Source: Candidatus Coprenecus stercoripullorum (GTDB lineage: Bacteria > Bacteroidota > Bacteroidia > Bacteroidales > UBA932). Taken from it: a stretch of DNA of 47,943 bases. The position numbers were made by a program, and so were the translations under genes. The stretch covers positions 1-47,943 of the forward strand of contig DVLA01000040.1 of the NCBI GenBank assembly GCA_018715745.1, in the 5' to 3' direction. This document shows, piece after piece, positions 8,469 to 16,223 of the stretch (the first letter of the stretch is position 1; each line of letters starts with the position of its first letter). The notes beneath the pieces are model-generated. The model saw only the letters and a list, made by a program, of their open reading frames with translations. It was not told where the DNA came from and made no database searches.

Positions 8469-8984
8469 ATGGCAATTATAAGGGAACTTAACGGGGTCGG
8501 ACCTAAAATCGGCAAGAATTGTTTTATAGCGGAAAATGCGGCTATAATCGGGGATGTGGAAATCGGCGACGACTGCAGTATATGGTACGGGGCCGTGCTT
8601 CGCGGCGATGTCAATCCGATACGTCTCGGCAACAGGGTGAATATACAGGACGGGGCCGTGCTCCATACGCTTTACAGAAAATCGGTCGTAGAGATAGGCG
8701 ATGATGTTTCGGTAGGCCATAATGCCATAATACACGGGGCGAAGGTAGGTAACGACGTGCTGGTCGGTATGGGTGCAGTGCTGCTTGACGGAGTAGAGGT
8801 TGCTGATGGCTCCATAATAGCTGCTGGGGCGGTGGTGCTCGGCGGTTCCATACTCGGGCCGGGAGTCTATGCAGGAGTCCCGGCAAAAAAGGTAAAGGAC
8901 GGGACCGATGCCGTCAGGGAATCCGCCCACCGCAATGCGGCGGGTTATATGACATACAAGGAATGGTTTTTAAATGATCAATAA
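8469..8984 (+). CDS. Gamma-class carbonic anhydrase-like hexapeptide protein
   Basis: 171 residues of left-handed beta-helix, seen as regular hexapeptide turns (IGDVEIGDDCSIW, VGNDVLVGMGAVLLDG). Three His residues in the spacing of the gamma-carbonic anhydrase zinc site are present: H66 (AVLHTLY), H84 (VGHNAIIHG) and H89. The family (YrdA/PaaY/CaiE-like) reversibly hydrates CO2 or, in some members, hydrolyses thioesters, so activity cannot be assigned. It heads a run of four plus-strand genes with 7-9 base gaps. A role in supplying bicarbonate is possible but not shown. Confidence 0.85.
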   Translation: MAIIRELNGVGPKIGKNCFIAENAAIIGDVEIGDDCSIWYGAVLRGDVNPIRLGNRVNIQDGAVLHTLYRKSVVEIGDDVSVGHNAIIHGAKVGNDVLVGMGAVLLDGVEVADGSIIAAGAVVLGGSILGPGVYAGVPAKKVKDGTDAVRESAHRNAAGYMTYKEWFLNDQ

Positions 8985-8993
8985 TTCAGACGT

Positions 8994-10097
8994 ATGAGAA
9001 GACTTGTGATTTTATGCATCGCGGCCGTATTTGCCGCAGCATGTGCCGGCCCGGACGAAAAATATTCAGTGACCGTTACTATAGACGGGAATACTCCCGC
9101 AATAGTTTCGGGCAAGGCCTATCTGTATAACAAGGACACAAGGTGGGCTTTCAGGGATACGGCCGATATCGTGAACGGAAGGTGCGAATTCGTCGGCAGG
9201 ACCATGACCCCGGATTTCTATTATGTGTCCGTGGAAGGGCTTGACGGGGAAATACCGCTTTTCCTCGAGAATGTACCAGTGACTATCGAAGGCGTCGATA
9301 CGCTTCTTTCCAAGGCTTCCGTAAAGGCGGGCAGAGCGCATGAGCTGTTCATGATAGAAGAGAAACTCAAGCAGGATTATCGTATTGATGTCATAATGAA
9401 CGGATATATGAATCCGTCGCTTGGGGAAGCCCGCAGGCAGGAGATAATGGACAGTGTAAGGACGTTCATGGACCTGCAGGGCAAACTGCAGGATTCGCTG
9501 ATTGCGGCTGAGCCGGAATCCCATTTCTCCCTGTATTATTTCAGCCGCGACGTATACGACATGTCCCTCGATTCGGCCAAGATGATTCTTGCAAGGTTCG
9601 AATCCTCTCCGGGATTCAGGCATAATGAACGTCTTGAAGAGGTAAAGGCGGTAGTGGACAGGGAAGAACGCCTGCAGACGGGTCTTGTCGCGCCTGACTT
9701 TACCATGTATGAGGTAACCGGCAAGCAGTTGACTTTTTCTGATGTATACAAGAAGAACCGGATTACCATGCTTGATTTCTGGGCGAGCTGGTGCGGGCCG
9801 TGCCGCCAGTTCAACCCCGAACTTGTAGAAATATACGCCCGTTTTCATAACAGGGGACTTGAGATAGTAGGAGTATCCCTTGACCGCGATACCATAAGCT
9901 GGGAGACGGCCATAACAAGGGACAGGCTTAACTGGTATCATGTTTCGGACCTGAAGATGTGGCACAACGAGGTGGCGAAGCTGTACAATGTACGCTATAT
10001 ACCACAGAATATATTCGTGGATCAGGAGGGCAGGATTGTAGCCCGCAGGCTTCAGGAAGACGAGATACCGGCATTTCTTGAGGAATATCTGAAATAA
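8994..10097 (+). CDS. TlpA/ResA-like thioredoxin lipoprotein with DUF4369-like N-terminus
   Basis: 367 residues. The signal peptide ends in a lipobox-like AAAC, giving an acylated C17. The N-terminal half is a beta-rich DUF4369-like domain followed by a helical stretch (about 110-225). The C-terminal ~140 residues are a thioredoxin fold with FWASWCGPCRQF (C267 and C270) and a cis-Pro region at RYIPQNIF. Family members act as envelope thiol-disulfide reductases, in cytochrome c maturation or oxidative stress in Bacteroidota. The active-site cysteines are intact. It starts 9 bases after the gamma-CA gene and ends 8 bases before murI, so it is co-transcribed. Its physiological partner is not evident. 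Confidence 0.87.
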   Translation: MRRLVILCIAAVFAAACAGPDEKYSVTVTIDGNTPAIVSGKAYLYNKDTRWAFRDTADIVNGRCEFVGRTMTPDFYYVSVEGLDGEIPLFLENVPVTIEGVDTLLSKASVKAGRAHELFMIEEKLKQDYRIDVIMNGYMNPSLGEARRQEIMDSVRTFMDLQGKLQDSLIAAEPESHFSLYYFSRDVYDMSLDSAKMILARFESSPGFRHNERLEEVKAVVDREERLQTGLVAPDFTMYEVTGKQLTFSDVYKKNRITMLDFWASWCGPCRQFNPELVEIYARFHNRGLEIVGVSLDRDTISWETAITRDRLNWYHVSDLKMWHNEVAKLYNVRYIPQNIFVDQEGRIVARRLQEDEIPAFLEEYLK

Positions 10098-10105
10098 ACC
10101 GTATT

Positions 10106-10873
10106 ATGATAGGCCTGTACGATTCGGGGGTAGGCGGGTTGTCCGTTTGGAAAGAAGTATACCGCCTTATGCCTGAGCAGGACTATGTATATGTGGCCGA
10201 CACGGCATATTGCCCCTATGGGGACAAACCTGTCGGGATTATCCGGGACAGGGCTGTCCGCGTCTCGGAGTTCCTGATGGGAAAAGGGGCCGACATCATC
10301 GTTGTGGCCTGCAATACGGCTACGGCAGCGGCGATTGCCTGTCTCCGCTCCCGTTTCGAGGTGCCGTTCGTCGGGATGGAACCGGCGGTAAAGCCTGCGG
10401 CGGCAATGTCATCGGCCGGCGTTATCGGGGTGCTTGCTACGGCAAATACATTCAAGGGAGAACTTTATCACAATACGCTTGCCAGGGTAGGGGACGGTGT
10501 ACGGGTCGTGGAGGTTGTCGGTGAAGGCCTGGTGGAAGCCGTTGAGAACGGGCAGGATGCCACCGCCTTGCTTGAAAAGTATGTCGACAGGATGCTCTCT
10601 GAGGGTGTCGACGTGATAGTCCTGGGATGTACTCATTTCCCGTTTCTGGAGGATACGATAAGGAAAATAGCCGGTCCCGGTGTTGCCGTGGTCAATCCGG
10701 CCCCGGCCGTGGCAAGGCAGGTTGCCCGTATCGCCTCTGCCATGAAGGGCGGGCATCCTTCCGCGGGAGAGAGCGTGTTTTATGCTACCGGCCCGGCAGT
10801 ACGGCTTGAAAGGATGGCCGCTGCAATCGTCGGCAGCAAGTACAATAATATAGTAGAACGACTTAACATATAA
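10106..10873 (+). CDS. murI: Glutamate racemase
   Basis: 255-residue enzyme making D-glutamate for peptidoglycan. The N-terminus reads IGLYDSGVGGLSV with the conserved Asp (D6). The two catalytic cysteines are present in ACNTAT (C69) and LGCTHFP (C175, followed by H177). GEGLVEAVENG corresponds to the conserved loop between the domains. Length is slightly short but complete. In Bacteroides murI commonly follows ompH directly; here about 6.6 kb of metabolic genes lie between them. Confidence 0.95.
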   Translation: MIGLYDSGVGGLSVWKEVYRLMPEQDYVYVADTAYCPYGDKPVGIIRDRAVRVSEFLMGKGADIIVVACNTATAAAIACLRSRFEVPFVGMEPAVKPAAAMSSAGVIGVLATANTFKGELYHNTLARVGDGVRVVEVVGEGLVEAVENGQDATALLEKYVDRMLSEGVDVIVLGCTHFPFLEDTIRKIAGPGVAVVNPAPAVARQVARIASAMKGGHPSAGESVFYATGPAVRLERMAAAIVGSKYNNIVERLNI

Positions 10874-10880
10874 ACCTGTT

Positions 10881-13091
10881 ATGACTGTAGAAAATCTGTT
10901 TTATGTAGTGCCGGCCGCATCAGTGGTTGCGCTGGCCTTTGCATTTTTCTTTTACAGGAAGATGCTCAAGGAGGACGAAGGTACTCCTACTATGAGGGAA
11001 ATAGCCGCCCACGTGAGAAAAGGGGCCATGGCGTATCTCAAGCAACAATACAAGGTTGTTACGATTGTATTTGTCATCCTTGCCGTCTTTTTTGCCGTAT
11101 TGGCTTACGGGTTCGGAATACAGAACCCGTGGGTCCCGTTTGCCTTCCTGACTGGCGGGTTCTTCTCAGGTCTTGCGGGTTTTATAGGGATGAAGACAGC
11201 TACGAGTGCTTCCGGACGTACGGCGAATGCATCGAGAAGGTCTCTCGATGCCGGCCTGAAGCTGGCCTTCCGCTCCGGTGCGGTCATGGGACTTACCGTC
11301 GTAGGGCTCGGTCTGTTGGATATATCGCTGTGGTATATTGTCCTCGACCACTTTATCGGAGTTGAAGATGGTCCCCAGAAACTCATTGTCATTACCACTA
11401 CAATGCTTACATTCGGTATGGGAGCATCCACCCAGGCGCTTTTCGCCCGCGTGGGGGGAGGCATATATACCAAGGCGGCCGATGTAGGCGCCGACCTTGT
11501 AGGGAAAGTTGAGGCGGGAATACCCGAGGATGACCCGAGAAATCCTGCGACGATTGCGGACAATGTAGGTGACAATGTCGGTGATGTGGCCGGAATGGGT
11601 GCGGACCTTTACGAGTCCTATTGCGGCTCTATCCTTGCTACCGCCGCTCTCGGAGCATCAGCCTTCTATTTCGATACGGACGTACAGCTGAAAGCCGTTT
11701 TCGCCCCCATGCTTATAGCGGCAGTGGGCATATTGCTTTCAATACTCGGAATATATACGGTGCGTACCAGGGAAGGCGCCGGCATGAAACAGCTTCTGAA
11801 ATCGCTCGGAATAGGGACAAACATGTCCTCCGTACTGATAGCGGCAGCCACATTCGGCGTCCTGTCGCTGCTCAGGCTTCCTAACTGGGCCTGGATTTCA
11901 TGCTCAGTAGTTGTAGGGCTTGTAGCAGGCATTATCATCGGCCAGTCTACGGAATATTATACTTCGCATTCCTACAGGCCGACGCGAAAACTTGCCGAGA
12001 GTTCAAAGACCGGGCCGGCTACGGTCATAATATCGGGTGTAGGCCTTGGCATGATATCTACCGCCATACCTGTGATAACAATTGCCGCCGCCATTATCCT
12101 GGCATACCTGTGCGCAATAGGCTTCGATGTGGAGAACATGCTTTCCGCACAGAATCTTAGCATAGGCCTTTATGGCATAGGCATAGCCGCAGTAGGAATG
12201 CTCTCCACGCTCGGCATTACGCTGGCAACCGATGCCTACGGGCCGATTGCCGACAACGCGGGCGGAAATGCCCAGATGAGCAACCTTGAGCCCGAGGTAA
12301 GGCAGAGGACGGATATTCTCGACGCTTTAGGCAATACCACCGCTGCGACCGGCAAGGGGTTTGCCATCGGATCCGCAGCCCTGACGGCCCTGGCATTGCT
12401 TGCCTCGTATATTGAAGAGATAAAGATAGGCCTGCAGAGAATAGGGGAGCAGACGCTTGACATTGGAGGCAGGATAGTCGAAGTGGCCGGGGCCACTATT
12501 CCGGACTTTATGGATTTCTACCATGTAAACCTCATGAATCCCAATGTACTTGTAGGTATATTCATAGGGGCGATGATGTCTTTTCTCTTCTGCGGCCTTA
12601 CAATGAATGCGGTAGGTCGTGCCGCCCAGAAGATGGTGGCGGAAGTGCGCCGGCAGTTCAGGGAGATCAAGGGTATACTTACAGGAGAGGCTGTTCCGGA
12701 CTATGCCCGCTGCGTTTCGATTTCCACAAAGGGGGCCCAGAGGGAAATGCTTTTCCCGTCCCTGCTCGCCATAGTAGTCCCCATACTTGTCGGGGTATTT
12801 TTCGGTGTGTCGGGAACGATAGGCCTGCTTGCCGGCAGCCTCGGGTCGGGATTCGTCCTGGCGGTCTTTATGGCCAATTCCGGCGGGGCCTGGGACAATG
12901 CGAAGAAATACGTGGAGGAAGGGAATCTCGGAGGTAAAAATTCCGAGGCACATCATGCCACAGTGGTAGGCGATACTGTCGGCGACCCGTTCAAGGATAC
13001 TTCCGGGCCTTCCCTCAATATCCTTATCAAACTTATGAGTATGGTGTCTATTGTAACGGCGGGTATGAACGTGGCTTTCAGTATACTGTAA
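10881..13091 (+). CDS. hppA: Membrane-bound ion-pumping pyrophosphatase (K+-dependent type)
   Basis: 736-residue polytopic membrane protein (about 16 membrane segments) that couples pyrophosphate hydrolysis to H+ and/or Na+ export. Core motifs are intact: [58 protein letters not shown] and [12 protein letters not shown]. At [10 protein letters not shown] (residues 484-493) the position that is Lys in K+-independent enzymes is Ala (A488), so this is the K+-dependent subfamily. Several Bacteroidota members of that subfamily pump Na+ or both ions; which applies here cannot be read safely. It is last in the gamma-CA/TlpA/murI operon and convergent with the UpxY-like gene, whose 3' end contains its terminator. 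Confidence 0.95.
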   Translation: MTVENLFYVVPAASVVALAFAFFFYRKMLKEDEGTPTMREIAAHVRKGAMAYLKQQYKVVTIVFVILAVFFAVLAYGFGIQNPWVPFAFLTGGFFSGLAGFIGMKTATSASGRTANASRRSLDAGLKLAFRSGAVMGLTVVGLGLLDISLWYIVLDHFIGVEDGPQKLIVITTTMLTFGMGASTQALFARVGGGIYTKAADVGADLVGKVEAGIPEDDPRNPATIADNVGDNVGDVAGMGADLYESYCGSILATAALGASAFYFDTDVQLKAVFAPMLIAAVGILLSILGIYTVRTREGAGMKQLLKSLGIGTNMSSVLIAAATFGVLSLLRLPNWAWISCSVVVGLVAGIIIGQSTEYYTSHSYRPTRKLAESSKTGPATVIISGVGLGMISTAIPVITIAAAIILAYLCAIGFDVENMLSAQNLSIGLYGIGIAAVGMLSTLGITLATDAYGPIADNAGGNAQMSNLEPEVRQRTDILDALGNTTAATGKGFAIGSAALTALALLASYIEEIKIGLQRIGEQTLDIGGRIVEVAGATIPDFMDFYHVNLMNPNVLVGIFIGAMMSFLFCGLTMNAVGRAAQKMVAEVRRQFREIKGILTGEAVPDYARCVSISTKGAQREMLFPSLLAIVVPILVGVFFGVSGTIGLLAGSLGSGFVLAVFMANSGGAWDNAKKYVEEGNLGGKNSEAHHATVVGDTVGDPFKDTSGPSLNILIKLMSMVSIVTAGMNVAFSIL

Positions 13092-13112
13092 TCCTTGCCC
13101 GCAGGTTTGCGC

Positions 13113-13628
13113 TTACCCGGCCCTGTCCGCAGGACCGGGTTTTGTTATGTTGTCTTTTTCTATGCACAACTCCAGGCACACCGGTACGTCACCTATGGAT
13201 TCGAGTATAAGATAGGCGAAACGGTTGTCTATCCTGGTTATTTTGCCGTATTTCATGTCGAACGGGCCTCCGAGAATCCGGACCATGTCCCCGATCGATA
13301 TTACCTTGTTCCTGTCCGTCATAGCGAGGAACTCCCTTACTTCGGAAATTTCCTCGTCACGGACAACAGCAGGTTTCCCGCAATGGTATATTACTTTTAC
13401 GACGCCCTGTACGAGCAGGGCCATTCTCAGGCGTATTTCCGTACACCTTACAAATACATAGGAACTGAAAAGCGGCAGTTCGACGGTCTTGATTCTGTCC
13501 GACCACTTCCGCCTGGACCTGTATATGGGAAGGAAAACCTCGAATCCTTCATAAGCGAGCCTTTCGGCCACTTTCTTTTCCGCCCTTGCGGATGTGTACA
13601 GTACGTACCAGCGCTTATTCCTGTCCAT
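13113..13628 (-). CDS. UpxY/NusG-like transcription antiterminator
   Basis: 171 residues of the NusG paralogue group (UpxY/RfaH/LoaP-like). The N-terminal NGN domain begins [18 protein letters not shown] and includes [17 protein letters not shown] motif follows at about 112-145 ([23 protein letters not shown]). UpxY proteins normally lie first in a capsule operon and bind RNA polymerase to read through its leader. Here no polysaccharide genes are near, and the gene is last in a minus-strand operon, overlapping the sirtuin by 14 bases. The final codons overlap the hppA terminator hairpin. Its target is unknown. Confidence 0.85.
   Translation of the reverse strand: MDRNKRWYVLYTSARAEKKVAERLAYEGFEVFLPIYRSRRKWSDRIKTVELPLFSSYVFVRCTEIRLRMALLVQGVVKVIYHCGKPAVVRDEEISEVREFLAMTDRNKVISIGDMVRILGGPFDMKYGKITRIDNRFAYLILESIGDVPVCLELCIEKDNITKPGPADRAG
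13115..13144 (+). terminator. Probable hppA terminator inside the 3' end of the UpxY-like gene
   Basis: ACCCGG (13115-13120) pairs with CCGGGT (13135-13140), with an inner CCTG/CAGG stem and one mismatch, followed by TTT. It is oriented to end hppA transcripts and lies within the last codons of the convergent gene. Confidence 0.65.
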
Positions 13629-14331
13629 CTGCGAGACCTCCGTTCAGGAGCATTTCGGTAAATTTTTCCATTCCCGAAGTCGCCACGTCCGTAATCTGGG
13701 TATAATTGCCGTAGTCTACCCTTATCGGGTTGGGGTCTATCAGCCATAGGGGAGTCCCGTATTTTATATAGTTGACAAGCCCTGCAGCAGGATAGACGTT
13801 AAGGGATGTCCCTATCACGAGCAGCATGTCGCATTCGGACACTACGGATGCCGCCCTGCCTATCATAGGCACCGGTTCGCCAAACCATACTATAAACGGC
13901 CTCAGTTGGTTGCCCCTGCGGCTTTTGTCCCCGATACGTATGTCACCGTACCCTATGTCGGTTATGTTGGAAGGGTCGGTGGGGTCTTCTCCTTCCCCGA
14001 TGGCCTTGGTGACTTCGCCGTGCAGGTGTATTACGTTTGTAGAACCTGCCTGTTCGTGGAGATTGTCGATATTCTGGGTTATTACCGTAACCTGAAAATA
14101 TTTTTCAAGACCGGCTATAAGGCGGTGGGCCTTATTGGGACGCCTGTCCTTAAGGTCCCTGCGTCTGGCATTGTAGAAGTCCAGGACAAGTGCGCGGTCC
14201 GCGTACCATCCTTCTATGGAGGCCACCTGCTGTACGGGATATTTTTCCCACAGGCCGCCTGAATCCCTGAATGTGTTTATACCGCTTTCCTTGCTTACTC
14301 CGGCGCCCGAAAGCACTGCTAATTTTTTCAT
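13615..14331 (-). CDS. Sirtuin NAD-dependent deacylase, CobB type, without zinc cysteines
   Basis: 238 residues. NAD-binding and catalytic signatures are intact: GAGVSKESGINTFRD at 10-23, TQNIDNLHEQAGS at 85-97, HLHGE with catalytic H104, and VIGTSLNVYPAAGL near the end. Y53 and R56 (FYNAR) match the YxxR signature of SIRT5/CobB enzymes that remove succinyl or malonyl groups. The region that normally carries two CxxC pairs (about 107-143) has no cysteine; the only Cys in the protein is C167. The zinc module is therefore replaced or lost while the Rossmann core is kept. The start overlaps the upstream ATPase stop by 4 bases (ATGA), and the end overlaps the UpxY-like gene by 14. It could be a metabolic deacylase; a defence role is not supported. 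Confidence 0.88.
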   Translation of the reverse strand: MKKLAVLSGAGVSKESGINTFRDSGGLWEKYPVQQVASIEGWYADRALVLDFYNARRRDLKDRRPNKAHRLIAGLEKYFQVTVITQNIDNLHEQAGSTNVIHLHGEVTKAIGEGEDPTDPSNITDIGYGDIRIGDKSRRGNQLRPFIVWFGEPVPMIGRAASVVSECDMLLVIGTSLNVYPAAGLVNYIKYGTPLWLIDPNPIRVDYGNYTQITDVATSGMEKFTEMLLNGGLADGQE

Positions 14332-15359
14332 GACAGGAAATAATAAGTTTTAAGCCACATTTTGAACAGAGGGTCGATGATGTAAGGACTTCCGTCGCTG
14401 TCGAAGGCCACTACCTCCTTTTTCATGAGGGCTTCCCTTACCCTGTGGACGTTGGCCGGGGAGTTGAGCCTGTAGGCCGAAACAATTTCGTTCATATTAT
14501 GCCTGTTTACGGCCCCGTCGTATACGGCTTTCAGGTAGGAAATCTGGAAACCGCTCAATGAATCCGTAATGTCCTGGAACCTGTTGAAATGTATCGTGAG
14601 CAGGGAATGGAATGCTTCCGAGACCATCCTGTCGCTCAGGTATCCTTTGGTAAGGTTGAAGCATATTTCGGATATGTGCCATATGTACCACGGGTGGCCG
14701 TCGAGGCTTTCGTAGATATGTTCCGCCTGAGATGGCTCCACGACCCTTCCGACCTTCAGGAACGTTTTTATTATGGCATCGGTCACGGCTTTTTCTTCAA
14801 GCGTGGAAAGGCGTACCCTTTCCGTTTCCCTGAGATGCCCGTCCTCGTCCGCAAGCTGTTTCATGGCATTTATTCTGGAACCCGTAAAGATGCAGGAGAC
14901 AGGCCCGCCCTCAGGTACCGGCTCCCAGAACGAGGACATGAACCTTTCCCTGTCCTCTGCCTTGAGAATGTTCTGGCCCTCTTCGATATGCAGGAAAAGC
15001 TGCCGGCCCTGCCGCCCTGCTTCGGCGGCGGCCGCGGCGAGAATCTCCCCCGGTTCATTGATGCCGTTTACGGGAATGCCAGGATATGTCATAGAGACGC
15101 CTCCCCTTATCGCCTCCGTCATGGTGCGGCAGTCGGTTGCATTGAGGAGACTTATCCGGCATGAGTCGAATTCTTCCCCGCTTTTCTTCAGATTATCCTC
15201 TGCCTGCAGGACAAGCGATCTTTTGCCGGTCTTGGGAGGCTCATAGATTAATGCGTGTTTTCTGCTTTTAAGCAGTGATGTTAGATGGCCCAGTTCCTTC
15301 TTCCTCGACAGGAACTCCGAATCGGCGGCCGGTCTGTTGTATGCAAATACGCTGTCCAT
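14328..15359 (-). CDS. AAA/STAND-type ATPase-like protein with degenerate nucleotide site
   Basis: 343 residues resembling the archaeal-type ATPases common in Bacteroidota: an F-x-R-x-x-E-like start (EFLSRKKELGHL), a P-loop region, and a C-terminal winged-helix segment (about 270-340, ending SPYIIDPLFKMWLKTYY). The P-loop reads YEPPKTGKRSLV: the first Gly is Glu/Pro and the Thr/Ser after the invariant Lys is Arg (K46-R47). The Walker B reads LFLHIEEGQN, with Glu where Asp is usual. Nucleotide binding or hydrolysis may be weak or lost, or the protein may only sense nucleotide. It is the first gene of a minus-strand operon, overlapping the sirtuin by 4 bases. Function unknown. Confidence 0.75.
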   Translation of the reverse strand: MDSVFAYNRPAADSEFLSRKKELGHLTSLLKSRKHALIYEPPKTGKRSLVLQAEDNLKKSGEEFDSCRISLLNATDCRTMTEAIRGGVSMTYPGIPVNGINEPGEILAAAAAEAGRQGRQLFLHIEEGQNILKAEDRERFMSSFWEPVPEGGPVSCIFTGSRINAMKQLADEDGHLRETERVRLSTLEEKAVTDAIIKTFLKVGRVVEPSQAEHIYESLDGHPWYIWHISEICFNLTKGYLSDRMVSEAFHSLLTIHFNRFQDITDSLSGFQISYLKAVYDGAVNRHNMNEIVSAYRLNSPANVHRVREALMKKEVVAFDSDGSPYIIDPLFKMWLKTYYFLS

Positions 15360-15366
15360 GGTTTGG

Positions 15367-15374
15367 CAAATTTA
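15367..15374 (-). promoter_or_regulatory. Candidate -7 element for the ATPase-sirtuin-UpxY operon
   Basis: On the minus strand TAAATTTG matches TAnnTTTG only 8 bases before the ATPase ATG, which would give an almost leaderless mRNA. No -33 TTTG is seen at the right distance. Confidence 0.3.
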
Positions 15375-15394
15375 TGAATAAATTCCGGCTTGAC

Positions 15395-15425
15395 TTGCTA
15401 TAAATCGGGAAATGTATTACATTTG
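15395..15425 (+). promoter_or_regulatory. Candidate promoter for rplU-rpmA
   Basis: TTG at 15395-15397 and TACATTTG at 15418-15425 are separated by 20 bp, fitting the Bacteroidota consensus. The predicted leader to rplU is about 90 nt and contains GC-rich complementary segments (around 15469-15500) that could fold. Confidence 0.55.
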
Positions 15426-15522
15426 CTCTCCAAAATTATTTGATGAAGGCTGTTAAGCTGTTGGATAAGAGCTGCTTGTTGTGTTGCAGCCGCTTGCAGT
15501 CACTAACTTTAACAATATTTAT

Positions 15523-15831
15523 ATGTACGCAATTGTTGATATTGCAGGACAGCAGTTTAAAGTAGAGAAGGGCAAAAAGCTCTTCGTAAACCGTCTTGAG
15601 GGCGGAAAGGGCGATTCCCTCAGTTTCCCCAAGGTGCTCCTTACCGATACTGACGGGAATGTAAAAGTCGGTACCCCGTATGTGGACGGAGTTACGGTAA
15701 AGGCTACCATCGTGGACCATCTGAAAGCTGACAAAGTGTTGGTGTTTAAGAAAAAACGCCGCAAAGGCTATCAGAAGCTCAACGGTCATCGCCAGTGTTT
15801 AACCCAGATTCTCATAGATGAGATCGCTTAA
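15523..15831 (+). CDS. rplU: 50S ribosomal protein L21
   Basis: 102 residues from the ATG at 15523, which begins the canonical [17 protein letters not shown]. An in-frame extension upstream is not conserved-looking. The C-terminal basic tail ([16 protein letters not shown]) matches the L21 rRNA-binding end. rpmA follows 20 bases later, the usual bacterial pairing. Confidence 0.96.
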   Translation: MYAIVDIAGQQFKVEKGKKLFVNRLEGGKGDSLSFPKVLLTDTDGNVKVGTPYVDGVTVKATIVDHLKADKVLVFKKKRRKGYQKLNGHRQCLTQILIDEIA

Positions 15832-15837
15832 TTCAAG

Positions 15838-15843
15838 AGGAGG
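15838..15843 (+). promoter_or_regulatory. Strong Shine-Dalgarno site for rpmA
   Basis: AGGAGG lies 8 bases before the rpmA ATG at 15852, a stronger site than most genes here have. Confidence 0.6.
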
Positions 15844-15851
15844 ATTGGTTT

Positions 15852-16118
15852 ATGGCTCACAAAAAAGGTGTCGGTAGTTCGAAGAACGGTCGTGAATCGC
15901 ATAGCAAACGACTTGGTCTGAAGCTCTTCGGAGGACAAATGGCAAAGGCTGGAAATATTCTGGTCCGCCAGAGAGGGACGGTGCATTATCCCGGAGTCAA
16001 CGTTGGCATGGGCAGGGATCATACTCTGTATGCTCTCGTTGACGGTGTCGTTGCTTTCCGCAAGACAAGGGAAAACAGGTCCTATGTTTCCATAATGCCT
16101 TTGGATACGCAAGAATAG
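15852..16118 (+). CDS. rpmA: 50S ribosomal protein L27
   Basis: 88 residues starting [20 protein letters not shown], with the N-terminal tail that reaches the peptidyl transferase centre, then the L27 core ([30 protein letters not shown]). There is no N-terminal extension requiring cleavage, unlike in Firmicutes. A terminator-like hairpin follows before serS. Confidence 0.97.
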   Translation: MAHKKGVGSSKNGRESHSKRLGLKLFGGQMAKAGNILVRQRGTVHYPGVNVGMGRDHTLYALVDGVVAFRKTRENRSYVSIMPLDTQE

Positions 16119-16144
16119 GCGTCCGGAGCATAATTTGGCAGAGA

Positions 16145-16194
16145 GGGGGAAGACTATGGGTCGTGGATATCCATGTCAGTCCCCCTGTTTTTTT
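16145..16194 (+). terminator. Rho-independent terminator after rpmA
   Basis: GGGGG and GACT segments (16145-16155) pair with AGTC and CCCC (about 16178-16185), with a small bulge, followed by a run of seven T. It separates rplU-rpmA from serS. Confidence 0.65.
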
Positions 16195-16223
16195 GATGGA
16201 AAGTGTAAAATTGCAGTAGAAAT

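Noticed and set aside
8469-8984. Acetyltransferase of the hexapeptide family
   Set aside because: The three His residues in gamma-carbonic anhydrase spacing (H66, H84, H89) fit that family better than acyltransferases.
13113-15359. Antiphage defence system built on Sir2 and a STAND ATPase
   Set aside because: The sirtuin has the short metabolic CobB form with no effector fusion, the ATPase site is degenerate, and no other defence genes or mobile elements are near. Kept only as an unexplained operon.
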